Source: Euborellia annulipes (Eukaryota > Arthropoda > Insecta > Dermaptera > Anisolabididae). Taken from it: a stretch of 64,000 bases of DNA. Positions 1-12,362 of this stretch are shown here, one piece after another; within the stretch, counting starts at the first letter, position 1; each line of letters begins with the position of its first letter. The position numbers and the translations under genes were made by a program. Under the pieces are notes generated by a model. It ran no database searches, had not been told where the DNA came from, and saw nothing but the letters and a program-made list of their open reading frames with translations. The stretch lies in NCBI GenBank assembly GCA_023213315.1, contig JAKCPI010004326.1, positions 36,271 to 100,270 on the forward strand, given 5' to 3'.

Positions 1-200
1 GAGATAAAGAAGGTTCCCTCTCAGTGATGCAATCTTCGAAAGGAGTAGGCTACACTCCGGTGCTGATGGAGTCATTTTTCAAACTAGGACATCCTTCCTA
101 GCATAGAATAAGTTAGATAAAAGGAATTGGTTGGAATTAGAATTTAGTTCATTAGCTAGAAATGAACGCAGGAGGAGGAGTTAGTGATAGGAAATAATGT
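1..200 (-). repeat. Inverted copy of the repeat at 18135-18335
   Basis: The first ~200 bp, reverse-complemented, match 18135-18335. Shared landmarks include GCGTTCATTTCTAGCTA, TCTATGCTAGG, and CATCACTGAGAGGG next to CTTCTTTA. The two copies have diverged by scattered substitutions, so this is an old dispersed repeat cut by the window edge. Confidence 0.85.
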
Positions 201-551
201 AGCTTCACGGGGTGCCGGTAGATGGCTATTTCTAGGGAATTTTGTGAACATTAACGGCAGTTCAACAATTTTTAGATTTGTTTTTTAGATATAAGAGTTT
301 TAATTTAAAAATAGATTATAAAAAAATCTTTTTGTTTTGTATACCATAATGTGTTCGTATATGACATATGTTATGAATGATTTTTTTGTTAAATTTAGTG
401 GTATGAATGTCTTGTGAGTTGTTAACGAAAAAAAAGTAAAAAAAGAGCCCTAATTGAAAAAAATTAAACATTTTTTAGTTTTTATTTTTGGTTGTTAAGC
501 TACGAGGAGCCTATTCAAAGCACGTGTTGAAGAAATAAATTAAACCCCAGC

Positions 552-860
552 TTGGCGATATTGGATCAGAAGAATGGTTATTTGCAAATGCACTTTGTAT
601 TTTCCGGAAGAGAAGAACAAAGACAAATCCCACACTTGGTTAGTGAATTCACACGGAAGCTAATTAAATCAATCCAAGAGGGTAATAACTTGGCCTGGAA
701 AATACCATGGCGAAGAAGACAAGAGAGAAGCCAAAGGCAAAAGGAGGTGTGAGAGACGTCGCCATGGAGATGCTTTTGCTCTTTGCTGAATTCAATCTGA
801 GGTCGACAGATGCCAAGTGGAGAAAGAGCTCTGTGTGAAATTGAGGCATATTCGGCCAAA
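552..860. other. Less AT-rich block, possible decayed exon
   Basis: This stretch has a more balanced base composition than its flanks and is open for 66 codons on the + strand and 93 codons on the minus strand. No conserved motif or clear splice pair was found. It could be an exon, a UTR or an old repeat. Confidence 0.2.
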
Positions 861-1780
861 GGAAAAAAAAAATGTCGCAGAGATATAAAATTGAAAACTT
901 AAGAAAGACGCCGCTGGCTTTGAAAGATGAGAACCATCATTCTTCTATGGGAAATATTACATATGCCTTTTAGAATTTTGTACTGGGTGATTTAGAGAAT
1001 GGAAATGGTTGGTGGTGGTTTCGATATACATAGAAATGACTTTTCTAGCTTTCTGCCTTTAAAGCTCTAAAAAATATTATATTACATTTTTTTTCATTTT
1101 TTTTTTTAAGAAAAGTTCAACAAACAAATATTTTAAAAGACCATTGTCAAAACATCTAAATTATAGATATTGTTGGAATCTCGTATTCAATTCTGAAAGT
1201 GCAAGGTTCTCGTGAATTGGATATAAAGCATCAGATATGTATGGTATGCATGAGAGAATATCGAATTCAGCTTCCCATCAATATATCATTGAGTTAACAT
1301 ATTAATATTGCAGTGGAACGGAAAAAAGGATAAAATTAGAAATAAAAAATTTAATTAATGAGAATCTCATCCGATAAATGAAATTGGTTATTTTATGCAA
1401 AATCGAAAAAATTAAAATCACTTGAAAAAGAATGTAATAATAAATGAAAAATGTCATAATTATATTTAAAAATTTAATCAAAGTTAAAGGTTTTTTTTTT
1501 TAAATATAAATTAAAATAAAGCTCCGATTGATGGAGCGACAGTTAATTTAAAAAAAAATAGACTATTTCGTAAATGGCCTTTTCAAACACTCATATTATC
1601 AATTTTCCGGAAATAAATTTCCATCATGACTTTTTTTTAGCTTTTATGTTAACCACAATATAGAGTATGTTAAATCAAATGTTGATGTCCACTCTTGATA
1701 AAATTTTTGATGATTCGATGAAATGGAAAATTAATTTTATTTTAAAAAGAAAATTAAATGTGAATTTACTCACAATTGTC
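861..1780. other. AT-rich DNA, nothing recognised
   Basis: This stretch has no gene, RNA or repeat I can name. The same holds for 200-550, 2580-3500 and 5440-6120, apart from short A/T runs. Confidence 0.6.
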
Positions 1781-1784
1781 AGTG

Positions 1785-2036
1785 AAAAAACCTAATTGAA
1801 AAATAAAAAAAATTTCAACCTCGTAGCTCCATTAGTTCTTGAGATATTTTGTTCACAGACACATGCACAACAGACACACAAAGTCAGGCAGACCATGTTG
1901 CGAAAACCACATTTTTGGACTCAGGAATCTCAAAACGTATATATCCATCAAAATCTCGACATCGAATTTTTGACATGAATCCAATACTTTCTCTATATAT
2001 TAACATATATAGAGGTATTGGCGTAGCCAGAAATTT
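1785..2036 (-). repeat. R-family repeat fragment
   Basis: The fragment carries the R landmarks: CAGACCATGTTGCGAAAACC, ATCTCGACATCGAATTTTTG, CATGAATCCAATACTTTCTC, then AGAGGTA. The outer end GAGAAAGTAAAA is missing, because a G-run hAT-like end (ATTGGCGTAGCCAG) interrupts it. Confidence 0.8.
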
Positions 2037-2259
2037 TTGATGGGGGGGGGGTCTTGTGAAGAGACAATTTTGTGTCAAGAAAATTTTTTCAAACATTTGA
2101 AAAATTTAAGATTATTTTAGGGTATTTATAAATCATTTTGGTTTTTGTTTAGCTAGAGTAAATTATTATATTTTACTTTCTCCTACCCTGTATTATAAAG
2201 CTTAAATATCTAGTCATGGTTTGGGTCCCATGGGGGGGGGGGGTTCAGTCATTAATTAT

Positions 2260-2570
2260 TAGGAACCGACCGAATATTCGGTTTCGGCCAAAAATCATGG
2301 TTTCGGCCGTAGTTTCGGTTTCGGCCAAAAAGTAGCCGAAACTTGAGTCTTAAAAAAAAGGTCAAATAATTTGCGCTTGAAGGAGAAAAAAATTTTTTGT
2401 CTCCCTAAAAAAAAAGGTAAAATGATTTTCACGGAGGGGAAAAAATTTCAAAAAAAAAAAAAATATAAATTTTTTTTATAGGAAATACAAGTTTCGGTTT
2501 CGGTTACGGTTTCGGCCGAAACTAATTCGGTTTCGGTTTCGGCTGAAAATCTTGTTTCGGTCGGACCCTA
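2260..2570. mobile_element. hAT-like MITE, TAGG class, TSD TTAATTAT
   Basis: The ends are inverted: TAGGAACCGACCGAA and, at the other end, TTCGGTCGGACCCTA. The element is flanked by an 8-bp direct repeat, TTAATTAT (2252-2259 and 2571-2578). The interior is made of GGTTTCGGCC tracts. It is 311 bp with no coding capacity. Confidence 0.85.
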
Positions 2571-3505
2571 TTAATTATTAATAATTCATCCTGCATGATG
2601 TTGCGGCTTTTTGTCAAATAAAAAAAATAAAAACAATTCATCCTATTTGAAACAAATAGGAGTTAAATGAAATGTGGCTTTTTACTTTATATCCTAAAAT
2701 TATTCTAAAATATTTTATATTTAATTAAACTCCAGGATCAATGGGTTAACTTACAAGTTAGTTAACAAAATCTGCATGATCACCCATCCAAGGATAAGTC
2801 AAAGACTGACCATGACTACTCCATCGGACCGAAATTTCGGACAATTTTTTTTTTTTATAAAAATTCAAGGATACAATAAAGTTTGATGAATCATTTCTTT
2901 TCTTTCTTGTATGAATCCTTGAAATAAAGGTCAATCGGCCTTGCATTATTGAAAATCAACCCTTTTTAATGAGGTAAAATACATACAATAATTCTTTACA
3001 TTATGCATTATCCCCATGGGGAGTCAGGATTTATAATTACCCCTCTCCCTTAGATATGAAAGGGGCGAGGCTTGCGACAAACGACTTAATTAATGTGGAC
3101 AAAATTTCAAAAGATTTGGTTCAGAGAATTCTAAATAAGGCAAATATAGTAAAGGAATTAAGAAAAAGAAAACAGGAAGTAATTTTAACCTTCTATCACA
3201 TTTCATAAAGAACCGCAAAGTATATTACTAGATATTATTTCTCTGAGATATTTTCGTGCCAGCAGATAAATTCATTGAATAAGCAAGAAATTCTACTAAT
3301 TGTAAGTGACAATGGAAAGAGGCCTTCTTGAGAATTAAATATAAAATAAATAATTAGACACCCTCAAATCTAACCTACATCAGTACACTAGTCCATACAC
3401 CGCCAAGTTATTTTATTTGCTATCTCTACCTTCTCTCCTTATAGTTTGCCGAATAATAATTATTCGATTTTTAATTATTAAAAACCTTTAATTTTGAAAT
3501 AACAC

Positions 3506-4676
3506 TAGTCGAAAGGTTTTTTTCACAAGAAATCTGATAAGTGAACCTAGTACATTTTTTTATCCTGAATTCAGATATGTAGTTAGAATTTTTCATCAGG
3601 CACAGTTTTAGAGATATAGAGCAAAATAGATTTTTAGTCGAAAATGGGCTCTAAAACGGCTTTTATTTAAAATGTTCAAATTATTTTTAACGCGACACCC
3701 CGTCAAATTATGCAGATAGTTAGAATACATATAAATTTTAAGTTTCATTCCAATCGGAGGTCATTTAGACGTGCCGCAAACGGCTTAAAGTTTAGAAAAA
3801 TGAAATTTTCAAGATTTTTTGCTTTGGTCACCCTAATACAATTTTAGAGATCCCTGAATGAAAAAAACATATATGTACGATATTCTATAGTTCTTTGGCT
3901 TTCTAAAAAGCATTCGTTCGTAAAAATCTGTTAATTATTAACGAAATTATTAATAAAAACGTGAGCAAAGAAAAAACACAAGTACACTCACTGGTCGAAA
4001 AAATGGACTTCAATTGAATTAAAAAGCGAACCCTATCCACGAGAAGCTAATGTATCCTCTCTGAGCATCGGGTCACGGGCCCTAACTTTATTATATATTA
4101 TTTAAAAAAAATATTTTTTGAATCTCATATCTTTCTTTATACTTCTAAAAGAACAAGAGGTCCATTTTTTGTCCAGTGAATGTACTTGTGTTTTTTCTTT
4201 GCTCACGTTTTTATTAATAATTTCGTTAATAATTAACAGATTTTTACGAATGAATGCTTTTTAGAAAGCCAAAGAACTATAGAATATCGTACATATATGT
4301 TTTTTTCATTCAGGGATCTCTAAAATTGTATTAGGGTGACCAAAGAAAAAATCTTGAAAATTTCGATTTTTCTAAACTTTAAGCCGTTTGCGGCACGTCT
4401 AAATGACCTCCGATTGGGATGAAACTTAAAATTTATATGTATTCTAACTATCTGCATAATTTGACGGGGTGTCGCGTTAAAAATAATTTGAACATTTTAA
4501 ATAAAAGCCGTTTTAGAGCTCATTTTCGACTAAAATCTATTTTGCTCTATATCTCTAAAACTGTGCCTGATGGGGAAAAACTGAATTGATATTTGAATTC
4601 AGCATGAAAAATACTTCTAGAATTTCATATCTTCATTCTTGTGAAAGAAAAAAAGTTCATTTTTGTCGACTAGTGT
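3506..4676. mobile_element. Foldback element with ~500-bp arms
   Basis: The left arm (3506-4015) and right arm (4150-4676) are near-perfect inverted copies, for example GTGAGCAAAGAAAAAACACA against its complement at about 4185-4205. The outer ends are CACTAGTCGA and TCGACTAGTG, and the inner edge repeats a similar CACTGGTCGA. The central spacer of about 130 bp is unique. No coding sequence and no clear target duplication were seen. Confidence 0.85.
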
Positions 4677-4810
4677 AATTAATTACAATACTCAAATTAA
4701 TAGTGCTTTAAAAGAAATTCAAACTGATGATGTATTAATTTTGAAGAACTCGAAAAATGCAAATCAGGAATATAAAATTAAAGAAATTGGTCTACTACTG
4801 TAGATTATAT

Positions 4811-5066
4811 GGACCCTGTTATGCAATGGTGTGTCAAAGACCAAACATCGAGTTTTGAGAAAATCAACATTAAAGTTTTTTGTTTTCATTGGATTATATA
4901 TAATTTTTGTTGTCAATTGGGCAAGTACAAGTAACATTAAATATAAATTTTTTTAGCACATATTTCATAAAAAATACTATTAATTAAAGCATTTGAAACA
5001 ATATTCCGTGCTTAACTCATTTTTGAATTTTTTTGGTCTTTGACACACCATTGCATAAGAGGGACC
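4811..5066 (+). mobile_element. GGACCC MITE, copy 1
   Basis: The ends are inverted repeats of about 35 bp beginning GGACCCTGTTATGCAATGG. The flanks show a 4-bp ATAT duplication. A second complete copy lies at 17190-17438 in reverse orientation. It is 256 bp and noncoding. Confidence 0.85.
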
Positions 5067-5129
5067 ATATATCATCATAATTTTGGAAAACTAAAAAATC
5101 CAGTAATTTATCTTTTAATAATTTTTATA

Positions 5130-5431
5130 CTAATGTGCAATTAACACTATTTGTATACGGTAGCAGCATTAAGCAAACCTCAGCCTCGGCTTGTGTGTTT
5201 ACAAAGAAAGCTATGGATGCGTTAAGGGTGGACAGACGAGGCGACCGGGGCGGTAGTGGCGGCGGCGGTTGCCGATCAATAGAGCCCCTTCGCCCCGCGA
5301 GAGAGAGAGAGAGAGAGAGTGAGCCGGAGGCTGGGCTGGAGCAGCAGTCGCCACCACCATGTGCCTCCCGCTTGCCGACGGCCTCCATCAGCCGCCGAAC
5401 AACATTAAATATTAAAATGGACATACTTTGA
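5130..5431. other. GC-rich island, possible first exon or promoter
   Basis: This block is CpG- and GC-rich between AT-rich repeats, with a (GA)n tract at 5299-5319 and GGC/CGG-rich runs. It is open on both strands (98 and 99 codons), which is what low-complexity GC-rich DNA does and not proof of coding. A GAG|GTTTGC donor-like site is present on the minus strand near 5180. I do not recognise a protein on either strand. Confidence 0.35.
5299..5319. repeat. (GA)n microsatellite
   Basis: This is an uninterrupted GA dinucleotide tract of about 10 units inside the GC-rich island. Confidence 0.95.
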
Positions 5432-6124
5432 AAAATGTTTTGTTATTTCTTTCGTATGCTAGCTTGGGGAGCTCTGTGCACTAGGTGAAAAAAAAGTTAT
5501 TTATAATCATTGACACATCCTCGCCTCGAGGGAGGATAAATTTTCAATTAAAATTCGATTTCCTAAGTCGTAGACCTCTAGAGGTTTTCTGGTCCTATGG
5601 ATTTAAATTGTTGAGTTGGTATAGTGGGATCTTCTCTTTCTCTCTCTTATATTTGAAAGGATATTTTTTATCCATTTAAATAATTGGTTGAGGTTCAAAA
5701 TAGAATTCTTACACAAATGCATATGGGGTAGTCCACATATTACGTAACGCGTTAGGGAGGGTAAGGGGTTGGACAAAACGTTACTAATTGTGACATGGGG
5801 GCACGGGGGTTTCTCTAAGTGTGACACCGCAATTCAGAGTTGAATTTATAAAATTTTTGAGTTTGAAAAGATGGGATGAGACTCCTATAGGCCTATACTA
5901 AAAAAAGTCATGATTGTTGCAACAGGGAGAAATAATATGAATTTTATATAGGAAATTTTAAGAAAAAGTTTAAAATGAAAATTTTTAAATAAAGAGAGCA
6001 TTGAAAAAGGGATAAAAGATGAAAAAATTGAGCTGATCGAAAAAATATTTTAAAACTAATCTTAAAAAGTCAGATAAAATTTCAAAGGGATCTCTCTGGG
6101 TTTGGCTAGGAAAATTAATAGTAG

Positions 6125-6210
6125 GGTAAAGAGTCGCATGGGACGGGATGCGAACCCTTGGTACAAATAGCCTGAATGCTTGCTATCCACTACACCAAGG
6201 CCAGGGGCTG
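6125..6210 (-). mobile_element. SINE B head fragment
   Basis: The tRNA-like head is seen on the minus strand. Its A-box-like part is GGTGTAGTGGATAGCAAGC, and it shares GGGACGGGATGCGAACCC with the other B copies. The 3' core is absent. Confidence 0.6.
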
Positions 6211-6589
6211 AGAAACCAATTAAATCTATAAAGAGCAAACGAATTTAGGTAATAATTAACAACACAACATGAAATGGATCATTGTTATTGACTATTTTAC
6301 TAAAATAATTTTAAAATAAGGGTAATCAAAAGCAGAACTATTCAATATGTAACACACCTCAAGGGTAGGAAATGAAATGACGCCATCTTCTCTTTAAATT
6401 TTATGAGAATAATTCTCTCAAACAAATTTATATCCGACGATAAGGAATAATTTAAAGTGACAAATACACGATAAATGAGATTCATAGTGAACAGAGAGTT
6501 GAAATTTAAAATCAGATAAAATAATATAAATGAAAGTATTTTAATTATATTTTCTGAAAGGGAAAGATTAATTCATCTCTGCTTTAATC

Positions 6590-6800
6590 GATTAGAAAAA
6601 TCTGGTGTGATAGGTTACACAGAACACAACTTTCGGCAATTGAAAATTGTGTTCTGAGCTTAAACACCAATTTTTTTGAGTCACCATAATTAGTTTCCGG
6701 CTTACTATAACTCCTATCTTTCCTATGAAGTTCAAGAGTAAAGTAAAGAGCAAACAAATTTGCTGGCAAAATGAGAATATACATTTTTAAAATACAAAAA
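6590..6800 (-). repeat. R-family fragment with decayed terminal hairpin
   Basis: A hairpin with AATCTGGTGTGA and ACAACTTTC (6596-6658) is followed by R internal landmarks TCCTATCTTTCCTATGAAG and GAGAATATACATTTT. Confidence 0.7.
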
Positions 6801-7365
6801 TACAAGTCTTGCCATTTGTTTCCAAAAAAAAATATAGATAGCAAAAGAAAAAATAATAAGAGAAACGAAATATCATTTATTCATATCAAACTCAAAACTA
6901 ATAGAATTAAAATAATTTCATTATAATATTTTGCCTTGATATGGTGAGTTTAAAACTAATTATCAAGAAAAATATAATATGCTGGAAAACCCAAAAGGCG
7001 GAAATTATTTTTTTAATAATTATATTTAAATTTTTTTCTACTTATTAAGTGTATCCGTATTGATCCATTCCAAGTTTATTTAGCTACTTGAAGATTATGA
7101 TAAGAAGTTTTAACAAAATTATAAATTTATAATTTAAAATTGATGAGAGGCTACGGACAGGTTTCCTTTAATAATTATATAATTGAATTAAATAACCCAG
7201 CCAGCAATAATATTATTAAGTACAACGAAGAGTCGATACAACAGCATCCCCTTAAGCCAGTCCTATCATATCTCAACTAGTAGACTTAATTAACTAATTA
7301 ACTATATCCATTAGTTGCATTGATATTTTTTAAGTTAAAAAAATAACTTTTCATCTGCTAATTAA

Positions 7366-7679
7366 TTTAGAATAAAAATATAATAAAAAAAACTTTTAAA
7401 AAAAATGCTTTTATTTAAATTGAACTAAAAAGAGAGAAATAATTTAATTGTTCTTGTTAAAATTGTTGAATATTTATGACTTAAAATAAAAGCGTGGGGC
7501 TCACATTGATAGCTTAAGGAATTGTATATATTAATATTTAGAGCGCCCCACGCTTTTATTTTAAGTCATAAATATTCAACAATTTTAACAAGAACAATTA
7601 AATTATTTCTCTCTTTTTAGTTCAATTTAAATAAAAACATTTTTTTTTTAAAGTTTTTTTATTATATTTTTATTTTAAA
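7366..7679. repeat. Foldback repeat, ~130-bp arms
   Basis: The arms are near-perfect inverted copies, with inner edges AAAGCGTGGGGC and GCCCCACGCTTTT and a loop of about 45 bp. The DNA or RNA could form a very long hairpin. It abuts the R copy that begins at about 7690. Confidence 0.9.
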
Positions 7680-7689
7680 CTTTTTAGTC

Positions 7690-8390
7690 TTTTACTTTCT
7701 CTTACCTATGTATATATGTAATATATATATAGAGAGAAAGTATTGGATTCATGTCAAAAATTCGATGTCGAGATTTTGATGGATCTTCACGTTTTGAGGT
7801 CCCCTGAATCCAAAAAAGTGGTTTTCGCGACATGGTCTGTCTGTGTGTGGGTGGGGTGGGTGGGTGGTGTGTGTGTGTGTGTGTGTGTGTTCAATTTTAA
7901 GCATGAAGGAATTGAGCTATGAGGCTGAAATTTTATATTTAAGTTAAACACCCCCGGGACCGGAAAAATAAGCTTTTAATCAAAATCGGCCAAAGAGTAC
8001 TAGTACTTTACTGATGTACTTTTTCAGTTTTTTTCGATTTTCTCAAAATTTGCTCCAACGATTTTTTTTTAAATTCAAAAATCAATTATTTTTTAGATGC
8101 TCTTTAAAATGTATATTCTCATTTTGCGATTGAAATCTTCTGAAGACCACTTTGCTCTTGTATTTTATAGGGAAGATAGGAGAAATGGTTGCCATGGTAA
8201 CAAAATATAAATATTTTTCCATACTTATAAATTTTACATCTGAATTCATCATATGTTCCGTACTGTCGGGAACTAAATATATGTCGACACAAAAAAATCT
8301 GGTGGGACAAGCACAGTACACAACTTTCGATTACCGAAGGTAAGAGAAAGTTGTGTGCTGTGCGCCAGTCACACCAGATTTTTTTATTAT
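7690..8390 (+). repeat. R-family repeat, full-length copy
   Basis: It starts TTTTACTTTCTCTTACC, carries ATTCGATGTCGAGATTTTG, GCGACATGGTCTGTCTG and GAGTACTAGTACTTTACTG, and ends in the hairpin at 8297-8384. A (GT)n tract at 7867-7890 replaces part of the usual text. It is about 700 bp and noncoding. Confidence 0.85.
7867..7890. repeat. (GT)n microsatellite
   Basis: About 12 GT units lie within the R copy, at the point where other copies have short GTCTGTGTGT text. Confidence 0.95.
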
Positions 8391-8409
8391 AGAGTAAGGC
8401 AGGATGCGT

Positions 8410-8618
8410 GAAATAAAGTACCACATTAGTTTGGTCAATTTTGTTAAAACCCAACTCACTATTTGCGTTATCAAAAATGACTCTTAAATATCAAATTTCA
8501 CACTTCTAGCTCATCGGAAAGTTTTTTGAAATTAGATTAATACGAGTGAGGTTTCAAATAAAGTATCCCATTAACTTGGTCAATTTTGTTAAAACCCAAC
8601 TCACTATTTGCGTCATCA
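8410..8618. repeat. Pair of ~64-bp direct repeats
   Basis: GTCAATTTTGTTAAAACCCA and CAACTCACTATTTGCGT occur at 8410-8473 and again at 8556-8618. A spacer of about 80 bp lies between them. Confidence 0.85.
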
Positions 8619-8721
8619 TACCAAGTGAAATTAGAAGAAATAAATAATTCATTTACAAAATAAAGTTTTAATAATTCAACTGTCATAAAAAACACTTCGA
8701 TGTCAAATACCTTTTAAGATT

Positions 8722-9137
8722 TTTTTACTTTCTCTTACCTATGTATATAGGTAGAAAAAGAAAAAAAATATTTATATTTTTTTTTTCATATTTAATTAAC
8801 GGGATTTGTATGTTAATTTCGATTCAAAAGGGGGTCCCCTTTAGAACTTTTAGGCATTTAAAATTTTTTTTTCCAATTCTTATGAAATTTTGTATTTATT
8901 TACGATTCTATATTGTGTATAAAATGTCCATATATGAGATTAAAATTTTGAAAAATAACCATAGTTTATTTGAAGCAGTCAACATTTAAAAATCCAAGTT
9001 TGAAACTAAGGTGCTATCGGAAACTAAATATATCTCGACACAAAAAATCTGGTGTGACCAGCACAGTGCGCAACTTTCTCTTACCGAAGGGTAAGAGAAA
9101 GTTGTGTGCTGTGCGCCAGTCACACCAGATTTTTTTC
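8722..9137 (+). repeat. R-family variant with different core
   Basis: It shares the R 5' end (TTTACTTTCTCTTACCTATG) and the 3' end (AAACTAAATATATCTCGACA plus hairpin at 9042-9137). The roughly 280 bp between them is unrelated to the usual R interior. Confidence 0.75.
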
Positions 9138-9595
9138 TTTATGATTAAAACAATGAGATGAAAAATTATAAGATCGTATTTATTCTAAGGGTGATAATCT
9201 GACATTTATTTTGAGTTTCAAAAAAAAAAAACTCGAATGTTAAAAAAGTTTAAAAGTTAGAATTTTGTCAATTTCAATTAGTAGGGGTAAAGTAAGATTC
9301 ATTTTTAAATTTATACTGGGGTTTACAAGTTTTAAGGTGTATTTAATTAAGTTAAAAAATTATAAACTCAGTTTATTTAAACAAAAAATTTTTGAACTCA
9401 GGTGCACCTTGATAAGCCTATATAAATGAAAGAGGAATTGAAAAAAATTAATCAATGTAAAAGAGAGATTAAATTGAGATTAAAATTTTGTAATATTTTA
9501 AAGTCAGGGTGGATTTTAATAACAAGTTGATTAAAATAATATTTCATATTTTTAAATATTTATTAATTCATATATCCGAAAAAATAAGGGTGTGC

Positions 9596-9664
9596 CGCCG
9601 GGAGTCGAACCACGGATCCTCCGATTGGTACTCAGAGTGCCCTAACCACTAGACCACAGCACGA
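9596..9664 (-). tRNA. tRNA-like sequence, probable pseudogene
   Basis: On the minus strand a cloverleaf can be drawn. The acceptor GTGCTGT pairs with GCGGCAC (with G-U pairs). TCTAGTGGTTAGG looks like a D-arm/A box, and a 5-bp anticodon stem encloses the loop GTACCAA. TGGTTCGACTCC looks like a T loop/B box, but its stem has two mismatches. The anticodon would read ACC, which is not expected for a normal eukaryotic tRNA-Gly. An inverted 14-bp repeat TTCATATATCCGAA flanks it, so it may be part of a small mobile element. Confidence 0.45.
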
Positions 9665-9669
9665 CATTC

Positions 9670-10800
9670 GGATATATGAAGTTCACTTATGAACTCACTT
9701 GGAAAGCAAATTTAGTCATCAGGAGAAATGGGCCCATGAACGGTGCCACAAATTTATCCCTCGACCAGGTGCAATCCAGATGGAATAATTGAGGAGACCT
9801 CAATTTTAATTAATTAATAAATAAGAAATTATAATATCTTAAGGTTGTTCGGATAGTACATCGTAAGTCATAATAGAATCTAAATTTTTTTTTAAATAAA
9901 ATTAAAAATTTGAATGCCAAAATTCCTTATTATAATTTAGTCGTGACCTATCATAGTTTATAATTGGATTAAGTTAATAATTTAATTACCAAAAATAATA
10001 AATGAATGACTTTTGACTCGAGCAGTTTTTCACGTAATATAGAACTGGCAACATTGCATTCATCAACTATCTATTTTAAATCTTAAACGCCTTAAATTTT
10101 ATTTTATTTAATATATTACAATGTTTAATGCAAATCAGTTTAAACACAATGGACGATTTGCGAGAAAAAATATTGTAAAATTGAAAAAAAAATGTAACTG
10201 ACATAGAGATAAGACACTTATGCTATGCGACGTTGCCAGGCTGGTCTGACTCTCGAGAATTCATTATTTTTAAATATTAGCGACTGTCATTTTGGAGAAT
10301 TTTTTGACTTTCTTGTTAAAATATCTTTAAAAGCGGTCGGCAGAAACTTTTGATTTTATTTTTAACATATTCCTCGGAAGTGAATTAATAAAATGTAAGT
10401 TTTTTTGTTTTTGTATCAGATGCACAGATGCCTATTTAATTCAATATGTGTGTGTTTCATCGTTATTCCCCATAGGCTACATGTTAAATTTCAATTTTTT
10501 AAAAATTAATTACACGATAACCCTGTGTCAGATCTGCTTCAAAATGTTATTTTATACGTATTTGATAGTGATTAATAACATATTAAAAAATTAGCTTTTA
10601 ATCAGTTAAAGTGCTTTAATGTCCGAACAACCTTAAATATTATATATAATTTCTTATTTATTAATTTCATATTTTTTTCATTTAATAAAACACCTTGTTC
10701 TCGCTAACAAGTGTTACTTGAGAATTTTAATGTAAAATAAATTAAATCAAATTCAATAAAAGAAAGAAAAAGAGAAAAAAATAGCTAAAAAAATTTTTAA
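9670..10800. other. AT-rich DNA, nothing recognised
   Basis: No feature was seen here, nor in 6850-7360 and 9140-9590. A slightly less AT-rich patch at 10200-10260 shows no coding pattern. Confidence 0.6.
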
Positions 10801-11094
10801 TATATAGAGCGGGCGCTGGAGGTAGTTGAGTATGCAAAATTTGAGGACCGAATTCTGACAATGGATTTGGGCTAAGAATAGCTCCCAGAATAAGGATCCG
10901 GATCTTGCCGGGCCAATTTTTGGTCCAATTTTTTTTTACCCCCACCCCTCTTATTTCCATAGGAAATCAATGGAATGCATGCTAAGATGATGTGAAGATT
11001 TGCAATTATGGTCAAATTCGAGTACTTAAAACCTCAAACAATGAAAAAACTGTCTTGTCAGCAACTGAGGGGATCCTCTAGAGTCCCCTGAGAA

Positions 11095-12358
11095 GTACTA
11101 TCTTGCCACCAGTTGTGGTGGTCCCCTCTAACCCCTTCATCTCTTTTCTCTCTCTTTGTTATAAATTTAAATATACGGCTTTAACACCATGCCAAATTGT
11201 GGGGACCGGCAATTATGTTCATAATCCACTACCTGGTATCCCAATCAATGAAAAATACTATCTTGCCGCCAACTGCGGTGGTCCCCTCTAACCCCTTCAC
11301 CTCTTTTCTCTCTCTTTGTTATAAATTTAAATATACGGCTTTAACACCATGCCAAATTGTGGGGACCGGCAATTATGTTCATAATCCACTACCTGGTATC
11401 CCAATCAATGAAAAATACTATCTTGCCGCCAACTGCGGTGGTCCCCTCTAACCCCTTCACCTCTTTTATCTCTCTCTTTGTTATAAATTTAAATATACGG
11501 CTTTAACATCATGCCAAATTGTGGGGACCGGCAATTATGTTCATAATCCACTAGCTGGTATCCCAATCAATGAAAAATACTATCTTGCCGCCAGCTGCGG
11601 TGGTCCTCTCTAACCCCTTCACCTCTTTTCTCTCTCTTTGTTATAAATTTAAATATACGGCTTTAACATCATGCCAAATTGTGGGGACCGGCAATTATGT
11701 TCATAATCCACTAGCTGGTATCCCAACCAATGAAAAATACTATCTTGTCGCCAACTGAGGTGGTCCCCTTTAACCCCTTCACCTCTTTTCTCTCTCTCTG
11801 TTATAAATTTAAATATACGGCTTTAACATCATGCCAAATTGTGGGGACCAGCAATTATGTTCATAATCCACTACCTGGTATCCCAATCAATGAAAAATAC
11901 TATCTTGCCACCAGTTGTGGTGGTCCCCTCTAACCCCTTCATCTCTTTTCTCTCTCTTTGTTATAAATTTAAATATACGGCTTTAACACCATGCCAAATT
12001 GTACCGGCAATTATGTTCATAATCCACTACCTGGTATCCCATTCAATGAAAAATACTATCTTGCCGCCAACTGCGGTGGTCCCCTTTAACCCCTTCACCT
12101 CTTTTCTCTCCCTTTATTATACATTTAGATGTACTGTCTTAAAACCATGCCAAATTGTGGGGACCGGCAATTATGCTCATAATCCATTACCTCGTGCTCC
12201 AATCAATGAAAAATACTATCTTGCCGCCAGTTGTGGTGATCCCCTCTAACCCCTTCACCTCTTTTCTCTCCCTTTATTATACATTTAGATGTACTGTCTT
12301 AAAACCATGCCAAATTGTGGGGACCGGCAATTATGCTCATAATCTACTACCTGGTGTA
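11095..12358 (+). repeat. Tandem array of ~160-bp units, forward half
   Basis: The marker TACTATCTTGCC recurs at 11096, 11255, 11415, 11577, 11737, 11897, 12053 and 12213, giving periods of 156-162 bp. Units differ by scattered substitutions; the last two share a variant TTATTATACATTTAGATG, so they arose by a later duplication. Confidence 0.95.
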
Positions 12359-12362
12359 TTTA

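Noticed and set aside
8119..8454. 111-codon minus-strand frame
   Set aside because: It spans the R hairpin and adjacent unique DNA and shows no domain; it is repeat-derived.
9596..9664. Functional tRNA-Gly gene
   Set aside because: The apparent anticodon ACC is not normally used in eukaryotes and the T stem has mismatches, so it is listed as a probable pseudogene.
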